Below, piece by piece: positions 6,432 through 12,230 of a DNA stretch of 16,874 nt. Each line of letters starts with the position of its first letter. The first letter of the stretch is position 1. The notes under the pieces are model-generated. The model was not told the DNA's origin. It saw only the letters and a list, made by a program, of their open reading frames with translations, and did no database searches. The position numbers and the translations under genes are program-made. This DNA comes from an uncultured Pseudomonadota bacterium (lineage in GTDB: Bacteria > Pseudomonadota > Gammaproteobacteria > Burkholderiales > SG8-39): contig CAIVVS010000122.1 of the NCBI GenBank assembly GCA_903909415.1, positions 1 through 16,874 on the forward strand. The letters run 5' to 3'.

Positions 6432-7265
6432 TCAGTCGCCGTACAGCTTCTGTTTCAGCTCGCGGCGCGACTGGGCTTCCACCGACATGGACGCGGTCGG
6501 ACGCGCGAGCAGGCGCGGCAGCCCGATCGGCTCGCCGGTCTCCTCGCAATAGCCGTAGCTGCCGTCGGCGATGCGGCCCAGCGCCTGCATGATCTTCTTG
6601 AGCAGCTTGCGCTCGCGGTCGCGCGCGCGCAGTTCGAGCGCGTACTCTTCCTCGATCGTGGCCTGGTCGGTGGGATCGGGCTCGATCTCGTGCTCGCGCA
6701 GGTGCTCGGAGGTCGCGTCGGCCTTCTCGATGATCTCGTTGCGCATCTCCTCGAGGACTTCCTTGAAGAATGCGAGCTGCGCGGCATTCATGTAGTCGCC
6801 CGCGGGCTGCTTGAGCAGCTGCGACTCGGTGATCCCGGCATAGCGCGCCTCGGGACGCGCCACCGGGTTGGACGGGCGCACGGCGGCGGCCAGCGGCGCG
6901 GCGTACACGGCGGTGTCGCCCAGGCGCTCCGATGCGCGCGGCGGGGTGAGCGCGGCCACGGCGGCCTGCGCGGCGCTGGGCGTGGAGGACACCTGCTCGG
7001 GCTCGGGGCGCGCGACCGGCTGCGACGCAGCCTTTGCGGAGGACTTGGGAGCGGGCTTGGCGGCAGGCGTCGCAGCCTTGGCCGCGGGTGACGCGGCGGG
7101 CTTCACGGCTGCGCTTACCGCCTTGCGGGCGGCAACGCTGCGCACCGCGCTGGCGGGCTTGGCCGCAGGCCTGGACGTCGCCTTGGAGGTCGCCTTGGTG
7201 GCCGGTGCGGCTTTCTTGGCTGCGGTCTTTTTCACTGTGGCCTTCACTGTGCTTGCACGAGGCAT
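6432..7265 (-). CDS. dksA: DksA family regulator, zinc-finger-deficient, with long Ala/Lys/Pro tail
   Basis: A 277-residue protein whose last ~125 residues are a DksA domain, an RNA polymerase secondary-channel regulator that works with ppGpp. The coiled-coil tip keeps the key Asp and Ala (Asp200, Ala202 in DPTDQATIEEE), and ELRARDRERKLLKKI is well conserved. The C-terminal finger reads C-x2-T-x17-S-x2-A (Cys240, Thr243, Ser261, Ala264) in place of C-x2-C-x17-C-x2-C, so a Cys4 zinc site cannot form, as in Pseudomonas DksA2. The first ~100 residues are histone-H1-like (Ala, Lys, Pro, Thr repeats), which makes it far longer than the usual ~150. Its start overlaps the cobW 3' end by 22 bases, implying coupling. 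Family is certain; zinc independence is strongly inferred from the missing cysteines. Confidence 0.93.
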   Translation of the reverse strand: MPRASTVKATVKKTAAKKAAPATKATSKATSRPAAKPASAVRSVAARKAVSAAVKPAASPAAKAATPAAKPAPKSSAKAASQPVARPEPEQVSSTPSAAQAAVAALTPPRASERLGDTAVYAAPLAAAVRPSNPVARPEARYAGITESQLLKQPAGDYMNAAQLAFFKEVLEEMRNEIIEKADATSEHLREHEIEPDPTDQATIEEEYALELRARDRERKLLKKIMQALGRIADGSYGYCEETGEPIGLPRLLARPTASMSVEAQSRRELKQKLYGD

Positions 7266-8233
7266 TGCTCGAGCCCTTTGATGAACAGGTCTTCGGGCAG
7301 GTTGCGCCCGATGAACACCATGACGCTGGAACGCTTTTCCCCCGGCCCCCAGGGCTTGCCGATGTCGCCGCCCATCAGCATGTGGACGCCCTGGAACACC
7401 ACCCTGTGGGCGTTGTCCTTCAGCGAAAGGACGCCTTTATACCGCAGCATGTCGGCCCCGTAAACCTGAATCAGGCCGGACAGGAACTCCTCCAGCTTGG
7501 CCCCGTCGAAGTGGCGCTCGGTGCGGAACACGAACGAGGACACGTGCTCGTCGTGCTCGTGCTCGGCGTCCTCCAGGAAGGTCGGGTCCAGCTCGAGGAT
7601 GGCGTTCAGGTTGAAGCCGCGGATGTCCAGGATCTCCTTGAGCGGCGTGTGCCCGAAGTTGACCTTCTTCACCGGCGCGCGCGGGTTCATGCGCGCGAGG
7701 CGCGCGCGCAGCTTCTCCACGTCCTTGTCGTCCACCAGGTCGGTCTTGGACAGCAGGATCCTGTCGGCGAAGCCCACCTGCTCCTGCGCCTCCTTGAACT
7801 CGTCCAGCGTCTGCTCGGCGTGCTTGGCGTCCACCAGCGTGATCACCGAATCCAGCAGGTAGTAGTTGCCGATGTCCTCTTCCATGAAGAAGGTCTGCGC
7901 GACCGGGCCCGGGTCGGCCATGCCGGTGGTCTCGATGATGACGCGGTCGAACTTGAGCGTGCCGCCGTCGCGCTTGTCCTTCAGCTCGCCCAGGATGCGC
8001 ACCAGGTCGCCGCGCACGGTGCAGCAGATGCAGCCGTTGTTCATCTCCACGATCTGCTCGTCCTTGTCCTGCACCAGGATCTCGTTGTCGACTCCGGCCT
8101 CGCCGAACTCGTTCTCGATCACCGCGATGCGCTGGCCGTGCTGCTCCTTGAGGATGCGGTTGAGCAGCGTGGTCTTGCCGCTGCCCAGGAATCCGGTGAG
8201 GATGGTGACGGGTACCATGTTCGAATCAGACAT
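7244..8233 (-). CDS. CobW/COG0523 family GTPase, putative zinc metallochaperone
   Basis: A 329-residue G3E-family GTPase. Walker A is GFLGSGKT (14-21), the metal-binding CxCC motif is at Cys68, Cys70 and Cys71 (NNGCICCTVRGDL), ETTGMADP (101-108) is the Walker B/G3 region and SKTD (162-165) the base-recognition motif. A HEHDEH cluster (225-230) precedes the CobW C-terminal domain. COG0523 proteins include YjiA, ZigA and ZNG1, which bind zinc and can hand it to client enzymes during limitation. The start at 8233 has a purine-rich GAGAGAAAGAG upstream; a second Met is five codons in. It lies 30 bases after zur and overlaps dksA, forming zur-cobW-dksA. A cobalamin role is less likely: no cobalamin gene is nearby. 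Confidence 0.92.
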   Translation of the reverse strand: MSDSNMVPVTILTGFLGSGKTTLLNRILKEQHGQRIAVIENEFGEAGVDNEILVQDKDEQIVEMNNGCICCTVRGDLVRILGELKDKRDGGTLKFDRVIIETTGMADPGPVAQTFFMEEDIGNYYLLDSVITLVDAKHAEQTLDEFKEAQEQVGFADRILLSKTDLVDDKDVEKLRARLARMNPRAPVKKVNFGHTPLKEILDIRGFNLNAILELDPTFLEDAEHEHDEHVSSFVFRTERHFDGAKLEEFLSGLIQVYGADMLRYKGVLSLKDNAHRVVFQGVHMLMGGDIGKPWGPGEKRSSVMVFIGRNLPEDLFIKGLEQCLVQAQ

Positions 8234-8263
8234 GCGGGCTCTTTCTCTCTTAAGCGGGGCGGG

Positions 8264-8683
8264 TCACGCGCACTGCGCGCAGACGCCCCTCACGGTTAAC
8301 TCGGTTGCGGTCAGGCCCAGCTTCCCGGCCAGTCCCAGCCCCTCGGCGCTGAGGTTTTCCAGGCAAAGCACCTTGCCGCAGCGGGAACATTCGAAGTGCG
8401 CGTGGTTCGCATGGGTTGCGTCGTTGGTGCGGAACCGCCAGACGCGGTCCTCGCCGGACACCCGGTGCGCGAGCCCCCGATCGACCAGCCATTCCAGCAC
8501 GCGGTACACCGTCACGCGGTCGATCGGCATGACCTTGGAGAGCTCGGCCTCGATCTCGTGGTGCGACAGCGCCCGCTCCGTGCGCGACAGCAGTTCCATG
8601 ACCTGCACGCGGGTGGGCGTGATGCGGCCGCCGGCGTGCCGGATCGCATCGCGGAACTGGGAAAGGTCTTTGTTCGGGGCCAT
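8264..8683 (-). CDS. zur: Fur-family regulator, probable Zur
   Basis: A 139-residue Fur-family repressor. The winged-helix part contains RITPTRVQVMELL, SHHEIEAEL and the recognition helix region DRVTVYRVLEWLVDRGL. The C-terminal part has the structural zinc cysteines Cys99/Cys102 and Cys135/Cys138, plus Cys107 and the His cluster HANHAHFEC (His91, His94, His96). The start at 8683 gives the normal family N-terminus; a longer frame to a TTG at 8728 would add 15 unrelated residues across the candidate operator. Assignment to Zur rather than Fur rests mainly on the neighbours: CobW GTPase, zinc-less DksA and ZnuD-like receptor. Autoregulation is plausible because a shared motif lies 38-55 bases upstream. 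Family is certain; metal specificity is inferred. Confidence 0.85.
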   Translation of the reverse strand: MAPNKDLSQFRDAIRHAGGRITPTRVQVMELLSRTERALSHHEIEAELSKVMPIDRVTVYRVLEWLVDRGLAHRVSGEDRVWRFRTNDATHANHAHFECSRCGKVLCLENLSAEGLGLAGKLGLTATELTVRGVCAQCA

Positions 8684-8988
8684 GGCAGGAGCGCAATGGT
8701 AGATGGGTGCGCCCCGGTGCGCAAACAAGTTGCACGATGACCGCCCCAGCCTGGCGAATGGCCGCTTCCTCCGCAGGCATAAAAGACACTAACTGGCTGT
8801 TCTTATTTACTTTTTTCGCGCCACGATCCCGGACCCAGGGTGCCTCGGCCCCCATCCCCGGCGCAAGGAAATCGGCGTTGAGGCGCCGTCCCGTAAGGAA
8901 TGTCCGCCCCTGCCGACCAAATCCGGAGCGGCAGCCGGCCCTGCACCGCCCGGACCGCAGGCCCGATTTCCCGGACAGGAGCAAACGC
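8684..8988. other. Divergent intergenic region between zur and the FecR-domain gene
   Basis: This 305-base stretch has no convincing gene. Its main signals are the shared inverted-repeat motif at 8721-8738, an AT-rich island at about 8777-8817 (TAAAAGACACTAACT then TTATTTACTTTTTT) that is the likely promoter zone for one or both flanking genes, and the AGGAG before the plus-strand ATG at 8989. I could not fit a convincing -35/-10 pair in either direction. The remainder (about 8820-8970) is GC-rich and shows nothing clear. Confidence 0.6.
8721..8738 (-). promoter_or_regulatory. Candidate operator upstream of zur
   Basis: The plus strand reads GCAA-ACA-AGTTGCAC-G-AT, 14 of 18 positions identical to the site at 4429-4446 and in the same orientation relative to its downstream minus-strand genes. 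GCAA...TTGC forms the inverted repeat. It lies 38-55 bases upstream of the zur start, a usual place for autoregulation. It does not match the TGTTATA-type Zur box I know from gammaproteobacteria and Neisseria, so assignment to Zur is tentative. Confidence 0.4.
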
Positions 8989-9678
8989 ATGACCCCAGAA
9001 CGCCCGCAGCCGGCGTCGCCGCAGAGGCGCGCCTTCCTCCAACGGGCGGAACTCGCTTGCGGCGCATGCCTGTGCCTCGCCCTGCTTCCGTCGGCCGCGA
9101 TGGCGCAACCCGCGCCGGCTACGCGGCGCAACGCCATCCACCGCCTGTCAGGCGAAGTACGGGTCAATGAACGGCTCGCGTCCATCGCCTCGGAGATCCG
9201 GCCCGGCGACAGGGTGCGCACCGGACCGGACGGCGAGATCGCGTTTTCCATCGGCGCCGACGCCTTCCAGCTGCGCAGCCGCAGCGAGCTCGCGGTGGAC
9301 GGATCCGCGGCGGCGAACATCGTGGCCGCGCTGAGGCTGACCACCGGCGCGCTGGCGGCGGTCTTCGGCCGCGGCGCGCCCCGCAGCGTCGTCGGCCCCA
9401 CGGTGACGGCCGGCATACGCGGCACCGGCGTGTACATGCAAACCGGCGCGCGCGGCACCTACGTCTGCGCCTGCTTCGGCACCGTGGACCTCGCCGCCAC
9501 CCGGGGCTCGCGCGACCGGCTCAGCGTGCAGTCCACCCACCACCATGCGCATTGGGCGCTGGGGGAGGCCACGCCCGCCGGCTCGCTGGAGGCCGCGCCG
9601 ATGATGTTCCACACCGACGAGGAGATGGACGGACTCGAACAGCTGGTCGGGCGGCGCGCGCCCTGGGTACCGCGCTGA
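8989..9678 (+). CDS. Secreted FecR-domain protein with CxC and HHHxH motifs
   Basis: A 229-residue protein and the only plus-strand gene. The N-terminus has twin arginines (Arg13-Arg14 in QRRAFLQ), then a hydrophobic stretch ending AMA (residue 39), compatible with a Tat or Sec signal peptide. Residues from about 48 match the FecR domain: SGEVRVNERLASIASEI, GDRVRTGPDGEIAFSIG, TVTAGIRGTGVYM. The end of the domain has YVCACFGTVDL (Cys160, Cys162) and then HHHAH (His184-186, His188), possible metal ligands. There is no transmembrane anti-sigma arrangement and no sigma-factor or FecA gene alongside, so it is unlikely to be a classical FecR. The start at 8989 has AGGAG at ideal spacing, rejecting the longer frame. 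Its job is unknown; divergence from zur is suggestive only. Confidence 0.87.
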   Translation: MTPERPQPASPQRRAFLQRAELACGACLCLALLPSAAMAQPAPATRRNAIHRLSGEVRVNERLASIASEIRPGDRVRTGPDGEIAFSIGADAFQLRSRSELAVDGSAAANIVAALRLTTGALAAVFGRGAPRSVVGPTVTAGIRGTGVYMQTGARGTYVCACFGTVDLAATRGSRDRLSVQSTHHHAHWALGEATPAGSLEAAPMMFHTDEEMDGLEQLVGRRAPWVPR

Positions 9679-9682
9679 CCTG

Positions 9683-9706
9683 CAGGCCGCGCGTCGTCGC
9701 GGCCTG
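9683..9706. terminator. Hairpin after the FecR-domain gene
   Basis: A perfect 9-base stem, CAGGCCGCG / CGCGGCCTG, with a six-base loop (9692-9697), starts four bases after the plus-strand stop at 9678. No T-run follows, so it is intrinsic-like rather than canonical. The convergent gene arrangement supports a termination role. Confidence 0.6.
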
Positions 9707-9721
9707 TGACCGCGGTTACAC

Positions 9722-9751
9722 CTGCACCGCCCGCTAGCGCGGCCGGTGCAG
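9722..9751 (-). terminator. Long hairpin across the rlmI stop codon
   Basis: An 8-base stem (9722-9729 with 9744-9751), one C/C mismatch, a 4-base inner stem (9731-9734 with 9739-9742) and a TAGC tetraloop form an almost perfect 30-base hairpin covering the last codons and stop of rlmI. It lacks a T-run. Because it is symmetric it could end transcripts from either side. Confidence 0.55.
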
Positions 9752-11116
9752 CAGCAACCCCTTCAGGTACTCGCCCTCGGGGAAGTCCATGCTCACCGGG
9801 TGGTCGGCGGCGGCCTGCAGCCGCCCGACGATGGAGAGCGGCACGCCGGCATCGGACGCCGCGCCGGCGACGATCTTCTGGAACAGCTCGGTGGCGATGC
9901 CGCCCGAGCAGGAGAAGGTCGCGAGCCAGCCGCCCGGCTCGAGCAGGCGCATGGCATGCAGGTTGATGTCCTTGTAGCCGCGCGCCGCGCGCTCCGCGTC
10001 CTTGGGCGTGGGCGCGAACTTGGGGGGGTCGAGCACGATCATGCCGAAGCGCGCGCCCTCCGCACCGAGCGCGCGCAACAGACCGAAGGCGTTGCCCTGG
10101 CGCTGCTCCAGCCTTGAGGGATCCATGCCGTTCAACAGCAGGTTGGCGCGCTCGGCGGCCTGCGCCGGCTCCGAGGACTCCACCGACACCACGCTCGCCG
10201 CGCCGCCCGCCAGCGCGCTCAGCGTGAAGCCGCCGGTGTAGGCAAAGCAGTTGAGCACCCGGTGCCCGCCCGACAGGCCGCGCACCCGCAGCCGGTTGTC
10301 GCGCTGGTCCAGGTAGAAGCCGGTCTTCTGGCCCTCGACCACGTCCACGCGGTAGCGGATGCCGTGCTCGGTGATGTCCACCGGCGCGCCGGGCACCTCG
10401 CCGCGCAGGCTGCCCGCGCGCGGCCCCAGGCCCTCCAGCACGCGCGCATCGGTGTCGGAGCGCTCCCAGGCGCGGGTGCAGCCGCTCGCGGCGACCAGCT
10501 CGTCCACCAGCACCTCGCGCCAGCGCTCGGCCCCGGCCGACAGGCACTGCACCACCAGCAGCTCGCCGTACTGGTCGGCGATCAGGCCGGGCAGGCCGTC
10601 GGACTCGCCATGCACCAGTCGCCGCGCATTGCCTGCGTCCACCGGCAGCAGGTCGTTGCGCGCGTTCACCGCGCGCCGCACCCGCGCGCGCAGCCAGGCC
10701 TCGTCCGGCGCCTCGGCTTCATCGAAGCTCCAGGCCCGCGCGCGGATCTGGCTCTTGGGGCTGTAGGCCGCCCAGGCGAGGAACGTGCCGTCGGCGGCGC
10801 GTACCGCCACCGTGTCGCCCAGTTGCGGGCCGCCGCTGGTCCTGGCCACCGCGCCGGAGAACACCCAGGGATGGCGCTTGTGCAGCGACTTGTCGCGCCC
10901 CGCGTTGAGCATCACGGTCGGTCCGTGCGGGATGTAGGTCTGCACCGGCGGTGGCGGCGGCGGGGCTGCGTCGTGTTCCTTCCCGTGTTCCTTCGACGGC
11001 CTCGTGGCCTGCTCCGGCTTCGGCCCCTTCGACGCATTGCGCGCAGCCGGCGCCCCCCGCGGGTTCGCGGGCTTCGAGTGCTTCGGGGACTTCGGTGCCT
11101 TGCTTGAGTCGCTCAT
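9734..11116 (-). CDS. rlmI: 23S rRNA (cytosine-C5) methyltransferase RlmI-like, N-terminally extended
   Basis: A 460-residue class I SAM methyltransferase of the RlmI (YccW) family, which methylates C1962 of 23S rRNA in E. coli. From about residue 69 it aligns with RlmI: a PUA-like domain (NAGRDKSLHKRHPWVFSGAV), SQIRARAW, RLVHGESDGLPGLIADQYG, DQRDNRLRVRGL, SAM motif I VLNCFAYTGGFTLSAL, motif IV VLDPPKF and the catalytic cysteine Cys403 in TFSCSGG. RlmI is usually about 396 residues; the extra ~66 at the N-terminus are Lys/Pro/Ala-rich and low complexity. The ATG at 11116 begins 10 bases after the chromate gene stop; a later start cannot be excluded. It is the last gene of the xerC-side run. 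Confidence 0.92.
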   Translation of the reverse strand: MSDSSKAPKSPKHSKPANPRGAPAARNASKGPKPEQATRPSKEHGKEHDAAPPPPPPVQTYIPHGPTVMLNAGRDKSLHKRHPWVFSGAVARTSGGPQLGDTVAVRAADGTFLAWAAYSPKSQIRARAWSFDEAEAPDEAWLRARVRRAVNARNDLLPVDAGNARRLVHGESDGLPGLIADQYGELLVVQCLSAGAERWREVLVDELVAASGCTRAWERSDTDARVLEGLGPRAGSLRGEVPGAPVDITEHGIRYRVDVVEGQKTGFYLDQRDNRLRVRGLSGGHRVLNCFAYTGGFTLSALAGGAASVVSVESSEPAQAAERANLLLNGMDPSRLEQRQGNAFGLLRALGAEGARFGMIVLDPPKFAPTPKDAERAARGYKDINLHAMRLLEPGGWLATFSCSGGIATELFQKIVAGAASDAGVPLSIVGRLQAAADHPVSMDFPEGEYLKGLLLHRPR

Positions 11117-11126
11117 CGGATTCCAG

Positions 11127-11660
11127 TCATAACCAGCCGGCCAGGCCCATGCCTGCGCCGGCGATGATCAGCCAGATCGGGTTGATGCGCGAAGCCAGCA
11201 GCAATACGCCCGCCGCGACTGCGGTGAGCGTGTAATCCTTGATCGTGTGGTCGGCGGCCTGGGTCAGCAGCCAGGCCGCCGAGAGCATCAGCCCGACGGT
11301 GATGGGCGCGAGCGCCGACTGCACCACGCGCCGCCAGCGCGCCTCGCGGAAGCGCTCCCAGACCTGCGCGCCGAAATGCGCGACCGTGCAGGTGGGAATG
11401 GTCATCGCCGCGGTGAGGATCACCGCCCCGGCCAGCCCGCCCATGTGGAAGCCGATCAGGGTCATCACCAGCACGTTCGGGCCGGGCGCGGCCGTGCCCA
11501 TGGCGTACAGGTCGGCGAAGGTCGGCTCGGTCATCCAGCCGTTGATGTCCACGACCTTGCGCTGTATCTCGGGGAGGATGGACTGCACCCCGCCGATGGA
11601 CAGCAGCGATATCGCCGCCAGCTCCAGCGCGAAGCCCCAGATGGTGTCCAGGCCCTGCAT
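11127..11660 (-). CDS. Chromate transporter (CHR) half protein, C-terminal type
   Basis: A 177-residue membrane protein with hydrophobic segments at FALELAAISLLSIGGVQSIL, NVLVMTLIGFHMGGLAGAVIL, SALAPITVGLMLSAAWLL and the C-terminus. It carries the CHR pattern in GGVQSILPEIQR, followed by DLYAMGTAAPGPN. With the gene just upstream it forms a short-chain CHR pair whose two products together correspond to full-length ChrA. It begins three bases after its partner's stop, so the two are surely coexpressed. CHR proteins are known as chromate efflux carriers, but many short-chain pairs have untested substrates. Nothing else in the window suggests chromate stress. Confidence 0.87.
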   Translation of the reverse strand: MQGLDTIWGFALELAAISLLSIGGVQSILPEIQRKVVDINGWMTEPTFADLYAMGTAAPGPNVLVMTLIGFHMGGLAGAVILTAAMTIPTCTVAHFGAQVWERFREARWRRVVQSALAPITVGLMLSAAWLLTQAADHTIKDYTLTAVAAGVLLLASRINPIWLIIAGAGMGLAGWL

Positions 11661-11663
11661 GCG

Positions 11664-12230
11664 CTACTTCACCCGCCGCCAGGCGATCAGCAGCGCGAGC
11701 GGCACCAGCACCGCCAGCATCGCCGGCAGGCTGACGCGCAGCAGGGCGATCGCGACGAACGCCAGGACCGCGAAGATGCCCATCGGGTTGCGCCAGTCGT
11801 AGGCCCCGGCCACCTTGAGCGCGGTGGCCACCATCAGGCCGGCGGCCACCGGCGCCACGCCGCGCATCACGCCATCGACGATGGGCGAGTGGCCGTAGCC
11901 CACGTAGATGGCGCCCAGGCAGCACGCGATCGCGAACGGCGCGCCCATCAATGCGAGCAGGCCCACGACCGCGCCCGGCAGGCCGTGCAGGCGCCCACCC
12001 ATCACCACCGCCATGTTGATGATGTTCGGCCCCGGCATGAACTGGCTGAGCGCGAGCAGGTCGTTGAACTCGGCCGCGGTCAGCCACTTGCGTCGCTCGA
12101 CCATCACCAGCCGCGCCCAGGGCAGCACGCCGCCGAAGCCGGACACGCCGATGACGAACAGTCCCCAGGTGAATTCACCGAAAGAAGGTTTGCGGCCGGT
12201 CGCGGCCGCGGGTGGCGTGGACCCGCTCAC
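11664..12230 (-). CDS. Chromate transporter (CHR) half protein, N-terminal type
   Basis: A 188-residue membrane protein with the N-terminal CHR signature: FGEFTWGLFVIGVSGFGG, ARLVMVERRKWLTAAEFNDL, LSQFMPGPNIINMAVVMG. Several hydrophobic helices follow (LLALMGAPFAIACCLGAIYV, AGLMVATALKVAGA, IFAVLAFVAIALL, LPAMLAVLVPLALLIAW). The start is a GTG at 12230 in a four-base GTGA overlap with the xerC stop, indicating translational coupling. It pairs with the next gene as a two-gene CHR carrier. Chromate is the established family substrate; here it is unproven. Confidence 0.87.
   Translation of the reverse strand: MSGSTPPAAATGRKPSFGEFTWGLFVIGVSGFGGVLPWARLVMVERRKWLTAAEFNDLLALSQFMPGPNIINMAVVMGGRLHGLPGAVVGLLALMGAPFAIACCLGAIYVGYGHSPIVDGVMRGVAPVAAGLMVATALKVAGAYDWRNPMGIFAVLAFVAIALLRVSLPAMLAVLVPLALLIAWRRVK

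Noticed and set aside
7244..8233. Cobalamin biosynthesis role for the CobW-family protein
   Set aside because: No cobalamin gene is nearby, and the zinc-associated neighbours fit the COG0523 metallochaperone group better.
8684..8728. Longer Zur starting at a TTG at 8728
   Set aside because: The added 15 residues do not resemble Fur-family N-termini, there is no Shine-Dalgarno, and it would run over the candidate operator.
8707..8988. Longer FecR-domain protein reading from 8707
   Set aside because: The AGGAG-spaced ATG at 8989 followed by a twin-arginine signal peptide is a much better start; the extra part would bury the signal peptide.
9046..9075. Lipobox in the FecR-domain signal peptide (ELACGAC)
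   Set aside because: The residues before the Cys do not fit the lipobox pattern (Glu at -3, Leu at -2), so a lipoprotein call is not supported.
8989..9678. FecR anti-sigma/iron-dicitrate regulator
   Set aside because: No ECF sigma factor or FecA receptor is next to it and there is no transmembrane helix beyond the signal peptide.
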